Below are positions 17,102 to 25,272 of a stretch of 64,000 nt of DNA, in pieces (position 1 is the first letter of the stretch; each line of letters begins with the position of its first letter). The translations under genes and the position numbers were made by a program. The notes under the pieces are model-generated. The model saw only the letters and a list, made by a program, of their open reading frames with translations. It had not been told where the DNA came from and made no database searches. Location: assembly GCF_000725805.1 (NCBI RefSeq), contig NZ_JOFT01000026.1, positions 62,001-126,000 on the forward strand. Reading direction: 5' to 3'. The DNA is from Streptomyces xanthophaeus. GTDB lineage: Bacteria > Actinomycetota > Actinomycetes > Streptomycetales > Streptomycetaceae.

Positions 17102-18236
17102 CCCGGCGTCGGCCACTGCCGGGCCGGTGGGGCCGGCGGAGCCCGTGGACCTGCTGGACCCCGCGGCCCGCCGGACGGACACGACCGCGACGGCCACCCC
17201 CGGCCCACCGCCCCCCTCCGGGCGGTCCGGGCCCGCGCAGGCGGCTCTGTTCGTCCTCGCGGCGGCCGCGCTGGCCGCCTCGGTGGCCGCGTCCGTACGG
17301 ATCGGCACCGCGGAGGTGGGCTGGGGCGACCTCGCGCGGGTGCTCGGCCCCCGGCTCGGCCTGGACGTCGAACCCCTGCCGCCGCTCATGGACTCCCTCG
17401 TCTGGGACCTTCGGGTCCCGCGGGTGCTGATGGCGGCCCTGGTCGGCGCCTCCCTCGCGGTGTGCGGCACGGTCCTCCAGGCCGTCACCCGCAACGCGCT
17501 CGCGGACCCCTACCTGCTCGGTGTCTCCTCCGGGGCCTCGGCCGGAGCCGTGGCCGTCGTCGTCCTCGGCGTCGGGGCGGGCTCGATCGGCATCACCGGC
17601 GGAGCACTGGCCGGGGCCCTGCTCTCGTTCGGCCTGCTGATGCTGCTGCTGCGCAGGACCGGCCTGGACTCCGTCCGGATCGTCCTGACCGGCGTGGTCG
17701 TGGGCCAGCTCTTCACCGCGGCGACCTCGCTGGTCCTCATGGCCTCGGCGGACGCGGACACCACCCGGGCCGTCACCCACTGGCTGCTGGGCTCGATGGC
17801 CCCGGCCCGCTGGGACTCGGTCGTGGTCTGCGCGGTCGTCACGCCCCTGGGGCTGGCTGCCGCCTGGCTGTGCGCGGGAGCCCTCGACGGGCTCGCGTTC
17901 GGCGCCGACACCGCCGCCTCCCTGGGCGTCGGCGTACGGCGGACCCGGCTGTTCCTGCTCGTGGTGACGGCCGTGCTGACCTCGGTGGCGGTGGCGACCG
18001 TCGGGGCCATCGGCTTCGTCGGCCTGATCGTGCCCCACGGCGTCCGGTTCCTGGTCGGCCCGCTGCACCGGGCGCTGCTCCCCCATGCGGCCCTCTGCGG
18101 CGCGGTGTTCCTCGTGTGGGCCGACGCCCTGTCCCGCGCCGCGTTCGCACCGCGCGAGGTGCCGGTGGGCGTGATCACCGCCCTGCTCGGCGTACCCCTC
18201 TTCCTGCTCGTCCTGCGCAAGCGGGGTGACCTGTGA
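17091..18236 (+). CDS. FecCD-family ABC permease
   Basis: 381 residues. A Pro/Thr-rich cytoplasmic N-terminus of about 50 residues precedes roughly ten hydrophobic segments. Family hallmarks are RVPRVLMAALVGASLAVCGTVLQAVTRNALADPYLLGVSSGA and the late GAIGFVGLIVPHGVR (each quoted in part in the family signature). FecCD permeases form a dimer that passes iron chelates, cobalamin or similar metal chelates into the cytosol. The gene overlaps the lipoprotein gene and is coupled by GTGA to the ATPase gene. Confidence 0.85.
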   Translation: MSADPASATAGPVGPAEPVDLLDPAARRTDTTATATPGPPPPSGRSGPAQAALFVLAAAALAASVAASVRIGTAEVGWGDLARVLGPRLGLDVEPLPPLMDSLVWDLRVPRVLMAALVGASLAVCGTVLQAVTRNALADPYLLGVSSGASAGAVAVVVLGVGAGSIGITGGALAGALLSFGLLMLLLRRTGLDSVRIVLTGVVVGQLFTAATSLVLMASADADTTRAVTHWLLGSMAPARWDSVVVCAVVTPLGLAAAWLCAGALDGLAFGADTAASLGVGVRRTRLFLLVVTAVLTSVAVATVGAIGFVGLIVPHGVRFLVGPLHRALLPHAALCGAVFLVWADALSRAAFAPREVPVGVITALLGVPLFLLVLRKRGDL

Positions 18237-19039
18237 GGATCACCGCCGAAGGGCTGAGCTGGTCGGTGGCGGGCACACCCGTCGTCCGTGACGTCGCCCT
18301 GGACGTCGCCCCCGGCGAAACGGTGGGGCTGCTCGGCCCGAACGGGTCCGGGAAGTCCAGCCTGCTGCGCTGCCTCGCCGGCCTGCGCCACCCGGACGAG
18401 GGCACCGTCTCCTACGACGGGCGGTGCGTACGGGGCTGGAGCGCCCGCCGCATCGCCCGCAGCATCGCCTTCGTCGAACAGGACGCGGGCGCCGACAGCG
18501 ATCTGCGCGTCGCCGATGTCGTGGGGCTGGGCCGGACCCCCTTCCGGGACCGCTGGCGGGGACCGGACGCCACGGACCGGGCGGTGGTCGCCGCCGCCCT
18601 CGACCGGGTCGGGCTGACCGCACTCGCGGACCGCTCCTGGCGGGCCCTGTCGGGCGGCGAGCGGCAACGCGCCCACATCGCCCGCGCCCTGGCCCAGCAG
18701 CCGTACGGTCTGCTCCTCGACGAACCGACCAACCACCTCGACGTCAGGCACCAACTGGAACTGATGGAGCTGCTGGCCGGCACCGGGCAGACCGTGGTGG
18801 TCGCCCTGCACGACCTGTCGCTGGCCGCCCGGTACTGCGACCGGCTGGTGCTGATGCACCACGGGCGGACCGTCGCCTCCGGCGCACCCGCCGCCGTCCT
18901 CACCGCCGAACGGCTCGCCGAGGTCTTCGAGGTGGACGCCGGACTCACCACCGACGCGGCGGGCCATCCGTCGGTCGTCTACCGCCGGGCCCTCCCCGCC
19001 GCACCCGCGCCCTCAACACCCGTCCCGCTCACCCTGTGA
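18233..19039 (+). CDS. ABC ATPase for metal-chelate uptake (FecE/FhuC type)
   Basis: 268 residues from GTG 18233, overlapping the permease stop. Walker A is GPNGSGKSS (about 35-43). The Q-loop lies in FVEQDAG, the signature is LSGGERQRA, Walker B is LLLDEPTNHLD and the switch histidine is in ALHDLS. The architecture is that of siderophore/B12-type ATPases. It completes the transporter with the two preceding genes. The next gene starts 23 bases later with its own AAGGAAA site, so the operon continues. Confidence 0.88.
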   Translation: MRITAEGLSWSVAGTPVVRDVALDVAPGETVGLLGPNGSGKSSLLRCLAGLRHPDEGTVSYDGRCVRGWSARRIARSIAFVEQDAGADSDLRVADVVGLGRTPFRDRWRGPDATDRAVVAAALDRVGLTALADRSWRALSGGERQRAHIARALAQQPYGLLLDEPTNHLDVRHQLELMELLAGTGQTVVVALHDLSLAARYCDRLVLMHHGRTVASGAPAAVLTAERLAEVFEVDAGLTTDAAGHPSVVYRRALPAAPAPSTPVPLTL

Positions 19040-19062
19040 CCCCGCACGACAAGGAAACCGCG

Positions 19063-19947
19063 ATGACTTCATCCACCGCACCCACCACGCCCACCACACC
19101 CACCGCGCCCCTGGGGCGCGCGCACGACGTGCGGACCGTGGAGGCCCTGACCGCCTCCGTACTGGCCGGGGAGCGCGGCCCGCTGCCCTCCGCCCTCGTG
19201 GCCACCAGCGTGTTCTGGATCCACCACGGCACCCGGCTGGCCGGCGGCGACACCACCTACCTCAACCAGTACGTCCTCGTCCGCCTCGGCTCCTCCTTCG
19301 GCGGCTGCGCCTTCGAGGCCGGCGAGATCGACCCGGCCGTGTGCCGGGACTCCTCCGGCACCCCGCTCGACGTACTGCTGCGCGAGGCGCCCCGGCCCCT
19401 GCGGATGGCGGCGCTCGACGCCTACCTCGCCGAGACGTTCCCGCACCGGGCCGCCGCCGAAGCGGGGCGGGCCGAAGCGGTCGTCCTGCCCGCCGGCACT
19501 CCGGAGGTCCGCGCGCGGGCCCGCGACGCGGCCGTCGCCGGGCTGCTGGACATCACCGAGGGCACGGAGGTCGCGCTCATCGGCGTCGTCAACCCGCTGG
19601 TCGCCGCGATCCGCGAGCGCGGCGGCGTACCGCTCCTGTGCGACTTCAACCTGAAGACCAGTCAGTGGGGCGACCCGGTCACGACCGACATGCACGAGGT
19701 CCTGGAGCGGGCGCAGGCGGTCGTCGCCACGGGGATGACCCTCAGCAACGGCTCGTTCGACACCGTCCTGGAGCGCTGCCGCACCCGGGGCGTCCCGCTG
19801 GTCGTCTACGCACAGAGCGGCAGTGCCGTGGCGCGCGCCTTCCTGGGGGCGGGCGTGACCGCGCTCTCCGCGGAGCCCTTCCCCTTCTCCCAGTTCAGCG
19901 CCGACCCGACCACCCTCTACCGCTACCGGGCGGTGGGCGGCGCATGA
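19063..19947 (+). CDS. DUF364-like Rossmann protein (putative metal chelation)
   Basis: 294 residues. From about residue 50 it follows the DUF364 pattern: an N-terminal region with SSFGGCAFEAGEI and PLRMAALDAYLAE, then a Rossmann-like half EGTEVALIGVVNPLVAAI. That is followed by AQAVVATGMTLSNGSFDTVL and VPLVVYAQSGSAVARAFL (about 166-260). DUF364 members are annotated as putative heavy-metal-chelation proteins, and structures show a Rossmann fold; the biochemical role is unsettled. In this operon it could act in synthesis or handling of the transported chelate. It is coupled by ATGA to the kinase gene. The assignment is from remembered family features, not a search. Confidence 0.55.
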   Translation: MTSSTAPTTPTTPTAPLGRAHDVRTVEALTASVLAGERGPLPSALVATSVFWIHHGTRLAGGDTTYLNQYVLVRLGSSFGGCAFEAGEIDPAVCRDSSGTPLDVLLREAPRPLRMAALDAYLAETFPHRAAAEAGRAEAVVLPAGTPEVRARARDAAVAGLLDITEGTEVALIGVVNPLVAAIRERGGVPLLCDFNLKTSQWGDPVTTDMHEVLERAQAVVATGMTLSNGSFDTVLERCRTRGVPLVVYAQSGSAVARAFLGAGVTALSAEPFPFSQFSADPTTLYRYRAVGGA

Positions 19948-20954
19948 TCCCGGCCACCCGTCGGGCCCCGTCCGGTGTCGTTGCCGGTGCCGTCGCCACC
20001 GGTACCGGGTACGCCTCCTGCCACCACGGCGAGATCCTCCAGGGCGTCTTCCGCGACGCCACCGGGAGCAGGTGCGCCGGACTGGTCACCCTGCCGATGG
20101 CCGGACGCGGCAGCCGCGCCGAGTTCGTCCGCGATCCGGCCACGGGAGCCCAGCAGTTGGAGGTGCGGCCCGCCGGCCGGACGAAGGCCCTCCGGGCGGC
20201 CGCCCTGGCCGTCGAGGCCTGCGCGGGCCGCCGCGGGGAGCCGCCCTGCGGCGGGGCGCTGCGGCTGAGCGGCAACGTCCCCGTGGGCCTCGGCATGGGG
20301 AGCTCCACCAGCGACGTCATCGCCGCCGTGCGCGCCGTCGCGGACTCCTACGGCCTGGTCCTGGCCCCGGGTACGATCGCCCTGCTCGCGGTCCGGGCCG
20401 AGCTGGCCTGCGATCCGCTGATGCTCGACGACCGCCCGGTGCTGTTCGCACAGCGCGAGGGCCGGGTCCTGGAGGTCCTGGGCCCGGCCCTGCCTCCCCT
20501 GATCGTCGTGGGCTGCGCCCTCGGCGGCGGGGCGCCCGTGGACACCCTCTCCCTGCCGGTGCGGATCCACGACGACCACGACGTACGCGCCTACGAACGG
20601 CTGCGCGCCCTGCTGCGACGGGCCGTGGCCACCGGCGACGCCGCCCTCCTCGGCGAGGTCGCCACCGCCAGTGCCCGCCGCGGCCAGCAGCTGCTGCGCC
20701 ATCCGGAGTTCGAGGCGCTCACCGACATCTCCCGCCGGGTGGGAGCGGCGGGGGTGCAGATCGCCCACAGCGGTGCGGTCGCCGGCCTGCTCTTCGATCC
20801 GGCCGCGCCGGGCACGCGCCGCCGCGTCCGCACGTGCGTGCGCGCCCTGGAGGACAGCGGCATCCCCGCGACCCGGACCTTCACCACCTTCCCCGACCCT
20901 GGAGTTGCGAAATGGACCAGCACATCGCGGAGTCGGTCGGCCGGCCCGACCTGA
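19944..20954 (+). CDS. GHMP-family kinase, PduX (threonine kinase)-like
   Basis: 336 residues from ATG 19944 (ATGA overlap). GHMP features: an N-terminal GTGYASCHHGEILQGVF segment resembling PduX-like kinases, the ATP loop VPVGLGMGSSTSD (112-124), and a C-terminal HSGAVAGLLF. PduX phosphorylates L-threonine to O-phospho-L-threonine; related kinases act on serine or homoserine. Placed next to a cysteine-synthase-like enzyme, it could supply an O-phospho-amino acid for beta-replacement. The last 43 bases are shared with the next gene in another frame. Confidence 0.72.
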   Translation: MIPATRRAPSGVVAGAVATGTGYASCHHGEILQGVFRDATGSRCAGLVTLPMAGRGSRAEFVRDPATGAQQLEVRPAGRTKALRAAALAVEACAGRRGEPPCGGALRLSGNVPVGLGMGSSTSDVIAAVRAVADSYGLVLAPGTIALLAVRAELACDPLMLDDRPVLFAQREGRVLEVLGPALPPLIVVGCALGGGAPVDTLSLPVRIHDDHDVRAYERLRALLRRAVATGDAALLGEVATASARRGQQLLRHPEFEALTDISRRVGAAGVQIAHSGAVAGLLFDPAAPGTRRRVRTCVRALEDSGIPATRTFTTFPDPGVAKWTSTSRSRSAGPT

Positions 20955-21919
20955 TACGCCTCGACGACCGGCTCGTATGCCTGCGCTTCGAGACCATGAA
21001 GGTGGTCTCCGCCCTCGCGGCGGTCCGCCACCTGCTCGACACCGGCGCCGTCCGCCGGGGGGACACCCTGCTGGACAGCTCCAGCGGCATCTACGCGTAC
21101 GCCCTGGCGCTGGCCTGTCACCGCTACGGCATGCGCTGCCACATCGTCGGCTCTTCGACCGTCGACCACACCCTGCGCACCCAACTCGCCGTGCTCGGCG
21201 CGACGCTGGAGCAGATGGAGCCGTGCGACGACCTCAAGCTGGACCAGAAGCGCCGGGTCGAGCGGATCCACGAGATCCTCGCCGAGCACCCGGAGTACCA
21301 CTGGATGCGGCAGTACCACGACGACGTCCACTACCTCGGGTACCGGGCCGTCGCCGAGCGGATCCGCCGCTCCGCCGGCGCGGCGCCCCTCACGGTCGTC
21401 GGCGGGGTCGGCTCGGGGGCGTCGACGGGGGCCCTCGCCCGCTACCTGCGACAGGACTCCCCCGATGTGGAGCTGGTGGGGGTGCAGCCGTACGGCAGCG
21501 TCACGTTCGGCGCCGGGCACGTGTCCGACCCCGAGATCATCATCGCGGGGATCGGCAGCTCGATCCCGTTCGCGAACGTGGACCACGCGCTGTACGACAC
21601 GCTCCACTGGATCTCCTTCGACGCGGCCCTCGCGGGGAGCGTCGACCTGCTGCGGCGGCACGCCGTCTTCGCGGGGCTCTCCACCGGCGCCGGATACCTG
21701 GCCGCCCGCTGGGAACGCGGCCGCGCACCCGGGCGGACGGTGGTGTTCATCGCGGCGGACACCGGCCACCGCTACGTGGACACGGTCTACGCCCGCCACC
21801 GCGAGGCCGGCCGGATCGAGGACCTCGTCCCGCAGGCGGTGTCCGGGCAGTCCGAACTCGCCCTGCCCTGGTCCCGGATGCAGTGGGACCGTTCCCCGGG
21901 TCCCGGACCCGCGGCATGA
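20912..21919 (+). CDS. Cysteine-synthase-like PLP enzyme (beta-replacement)
   Basis: 335 residues from ATG 20912 with GGAG about 9 bases upstream, starting inside the kinase gene. It has fold-type II PLP features: a lysine at position 30 (FETMKVVSA) where family members have the Schiff-base lysine, SSSGIYAYALALACHRYG (56-73) in place of the T-S-G-N-T-G substrate loop, and GGVGSGASTG (164-173) for the PLP phosphate. SbnA-type relatives make diaminopropionate precursors from O-phosphoserine for siderophores. Here the likely substrate is the phospho-amino acid made by the adjacent kinase. The altered substrate loop suggests an unusual nucleophile or product. Confidence 0.7.
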   Translation: MDQHIAESVGRPDLIRLDDRLVCLRFETMKVVSALAAVRHLLDTGAVRRGDTLLDSSSGIYAYALALACHRYGMRCHIVGSSTVDHTLRTQLAVLGATLEQMEPCDDLKLDQKRRVERIHEILAEHPEYHWMRQYHDDVHYLGYRAVAERIRRSAGAAPLTVVGGVGSGASTGALARYLRQDSPDVELVGVQPYGSVTFGAGHVSDPEIIIAGIGSSIPFANVDHALYDTLHWISFDAALAGSVDLLRRHAVFAGLSTGAGYLAARWERGRAPGRTVVFIAADTGHRYVDTVYARHREAGRIEDLVPQAVSGQSELALPWSRMQWDRSPGPGPAA

Positions 21920-22043
21920 ACCGGCGGCGTGAACCGGCTGGTGAGGCTACCGTTCCGCCAACTGCCATGCTTCCAGCTGCGGGAGGACCGGTGCCGTATA
22001 CAACGACCGGCGGGGGCGGGCGCGTCCGGCCGCCTGGTCCGGC

Positions 22044-22081
22044 GCTCCGGCAGGGCGGCAGCGCCGCCGCCCTGCCGGAGC
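22044..22081. terminator. Bidirectional terminator between convergent genes
   Basis: A perfect 16-bp stem (22044-22059 with 22066-22081) and a 6-base loop lie between the stop of the PLP enzyme gene (21919) and the stop of the Rpf-like gene (22088). It can serve both strands. Confidence 0.75.
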
Positions 22082-22087
22082 GTCCGC

Positions 22088-22865
<778 letters not shown>

Positions 22866-23474
22866 ATGACCAAGGTCCTCGTCCTGCACAGCACCAGTCT
22901 CGTCAGGTCGGCCCTGGCGGCCCTGCTGAGATGCGAAGGGGATTTCGACGTGACCTCCGCGGGCTGGCGAACTGCCGCACGGCAGGCGGAGTACTTACGA
23001 CCAGACGTGGCGGTCGTCGACCTGGACTGTCCGGGGGCGACCGCCCTGCTCTCCCCGGACGGCCGGGCTGCCCGCGCCGCCCTGGCCCCGGCCACCCGTC
23101 TGCTGGTCCTCGCCACCTCGGGCACCCCCGGACCGCTGCGGCGCGCCTTCCAGGCGCAGGCCTTGGGGTACGTGGACAAGGACGGCTCACCGGGCCGGCT
23201 GGTGCGGGCCATCCGCAAGCTCGCGGCGGGCGAGCGGTTCGTGGACGCCTCGCTCGCCTCGGCCCTCATGGAGGCCGATCCCATGCCGCTGAGCCCGCGG
23301 GAGCTGAGCGTGCTGGCCCGCGCCGCCGAGGGGGACTCGGTCGCGGAGATAGCCCGCGCCCTGCATCTGGCCAGCGGGACCGTACGGAACTACATGGCCG
23401 CCGCGACCCGCAAGACCGGAGCCCGCAACCGGATCGACGCAATCCGGATCTCCCGGCGGGCCGGCTGGGTCTGA
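22866..23474 (+). CDS. ramR: RamR-like response regulator (NarL/LuxR type)
   Basis: 202 residues from ATG 22866 with GAGGAG upstream. The receiver domain (1-120) has D52 in VVDLD as likely acceptor. It lacks the usual acidic pair at the first strand (VLVLHSTSLVRS instead of VDD), so it is atypical, and no kinase gene is adjacent. The C-terminal LuxR-type helix-turn-helix (about 138-200) has LSPRELSVLARAAEGDSVAEIA and GTVRNYMAAATRKTGA. In Streptomyces RamR/AmfR activates the ram (SapB) operon, and this gene converges on that operon exactly as in known loci. Codon 44 is TTA (22995-22997), a rare leucine codon that makes translation depend on the bldA tRNA. Confidence 0.9.
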   Translation: MTKVLVLHSTSLVRSALAALLRCEGDFDVTSAGWRTAARQAEYLRPDVAVVDLDCPGATALLSPDGRAARAALAPATRLLVLATSGTPGPLRRAFQAQALGYVDKDGSPGRLVRAIRKLAAGERFVDASLASALMEADPMPLSPRELSVLARAAEGDSVAEIARALHLASGTVRNYMAAATRKTGARNRIDAIRISRRAGWV

Positions 23475-23499
23475 GCGGCCCGGCGCCGCCTCGCCTCTC

Positions 23500-25272
23500 T
23501 CAGGTGTCCGCGTTCCAGATCCCCACGAGGTCCCGGTACAGCGCTGACCTGGCCGGGAGCTCCTCGTGCGAGCCGCACACCGCCCGGGTCCCGTCGAGTA
23601 CGAGGACCCGGTCGGCCCGGATCGCGGAGGAGACCCGGTGGGCCACCACGACGAGGGTGCCCGGACGGGCGGCGAGCGACCGTTCGGCGCGTTCCTCGGC
23701 GTGCGGATCGAGGTGGCAGGTGGCTTCGTCGAGCAGGAGCAGCGGCGCCGGTGAGAGGTACGCCGCGGTGAGGGCCAGCAGCTGGCGCTCGCCCTGGGAG
23801 AGCCGGGCCGGGTCGACGGGGGCGTCCAGGCCCCCCAGCCGGTCCACGAGCCCGTCGGCTCCCAGGGCCGCGGCGGCGCGCCCCGCCCGCGCCCCGCTCA
23901 CGGGCCCCTGGCACAGGTGCGTCAGGTTCTCGCGGACGGTGCCCGTGAAGACGTACGCCTGCTGGGGCAGCAGGGTCCGGCGCAGGTCGGGCCCCCCGCC
24001 CGGGGAAGACCGCCGGGCCGGGGCGCCGGACAGCAGGACCGAACCCCGGTCGGGCGGCAGCTGCCCGGCGAGCAGCGCCAGGAGCGTGGACTTGCCGATC
24101 CCGCTCGGTCCCACCACGGCCAGGTGCTCGCCGGGCCGGACGGTCAGGTCGAGGCCGTCGATCACCGGGTGCGCGCGGGCCCCGTACGCGAAGCGGACCC
24201 GGCGGAGTTCGACGGCAGGGCCCGCCACGCCCGCGGCCCCCTCGTCGGGGGCGGGCGGGGCGGGCGGGGCGGGTGCCCGGTCCGCTGCGGGTATCCGTGC
24301 CCGGTCCGCCGGCGGACCGGGCAACCTCTCCAGCACCACCAGCAGCCGGGTGCCCGCCGCACCCACCGCCGTCATCAGGGCGTCGAGGGCCGGGAGCAGG
24401 GACTGGACGAGGTAGGTGAGCGCCCCGGCCAGCGCTCCCGCGCTGACCCCGCGGCCGAGCAGCCAGGGCGTCCCCGCCAGCAGCGCGACGACCGGGAGGC
24501 GGCCCGCCACGCCCAGCGCCAGCGTGCGCAGCGCCGCCCAGCGCGCCAGCCGGCGGGTCAGCCGCTCCTGCTGGGCTATCAGCGCTTCCAGCGGGCCCCC
24601 GGCCGCCGCCCCGCCACCGCAGGCGACCACGTCGCGCAGCCCCGCCGCGAGGGCGCCGGTGCGCGAGGACAGTGCCTCGTCGGTGTCGAGGGCCTCGCGC
24701 TGCACACGGGCCATCGGGCGCAGCGTCGCCAGGAAGCAGGCCGCTCCCAGCAGCAGCGGGGGGACGACGAGCAGCAGCATGAGGGGCGCCAGTGCGGCCA
24801 GCCCGGCCAGCGCTCCCGCCGAGGTGAAGACGAAGGACCGGGCGACCAGTACGAGGCCCGCGAAGGAATCGCGCGCCATCTCCGTCTGCTGGGCGAGCCG
24901 GGAGACCGCGCCGAGGTCCCCGGCCTTCCCCGGTTCGGCGACCGCCTGCCGCATCGCCTGGCGCACGGCGCGCCTGACCAGGCCGTCGCGCAGGGGTTCG
25001 ACGAGGTCCGCGAGGCCGCCGAACACGCCGCGCAGGGCGAGGGCGCCGAGCAGGGACCCGGCGGCGGCCGCGGCGAGCCAGCCGAGGCCGGTGGTGGTCC
25101 GCCCCGCGAGGAAGCCGTCGTCGAGGGCGCGGGCCACCGCGTATCCGCCGAGGAAGGTGTGCGCGGACTCCAGCAGGGACCACAGGGCGAGCCGGGCGAG
25201 GGTACGGGCGTGTCCGCGCAGGAACCGCCGGGCGTCGGGTGCGATCCGTCGCCACGTGCCGTACTCGCTCAC
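23500..25272 (-). CDS. ramB: SapB-locus ABC transporter, RamB-like half-transporter
   Basis: 590 residues from GTG 25272-25270, coupled to ramA by GTGA. A membrane domain (about 20-310, hydrophobic segments) is followed by a nucleotide-binding domain with Walker A GPSGIGKST, signature LSQGERQ and Walker B LLLLDEATCHLD. The switch histidine lies in VAHRVSS. With RamA it is expected to form the heterodimeric exporter of the SapB lanthipeptide. The gene order ramC-ramS-ramA-ramB with convergent ramR is the classic arrangement. Confidence 0.9.
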   Translation of the reverse strand: MSEYGTWRRIAPDARRFLRGHARTLARLALWSLLESAHTFLGGYAVARALDDGFLAGRTTTGLGWLAAAAAGSLLGALALRGVFGGLADLVEPLRDGLVRRAVRQAMRQAVAEPGKAGDLGAVSRLAQQTEMARDSFAGLVLVARSFVFTSAGALAGLAALAPLMLLLVVPPLLLGAACFLATLRPMARVQREALDTDEALSSRTGALAAGLRDVVACGGGAAAGGPLEALIAQQERLTRRLARWAALRTLALGVAGRLPVVALLAGTPWLLGRGVSAGALAGALTYLVQSLLPALDALMTAVGAAGTRLLVVLERLPGPPADRARIPAADRAPAPPAPPAPDEGAAGVAGPAVELRRVRFAYGARAHPVIDGLDLTVRPGEHLAVVGPSGIGKSTLLALLAGQLPPDRGSVLLSGAPARRSSPGGGPDLRRTLLPQQAYVFTGTVRENLTHLCQGPVSGARAGRAAAALGADGLVDRLGGLDAPVDPARLSQGERQLLALTAAYLSPAPLLLLDEATCHLDPHAEERAERSLAARPGTLVVVAHRVSSAIRADRVLVLDGTRAVCGSHEELPARSALYRDLVGIWNADT

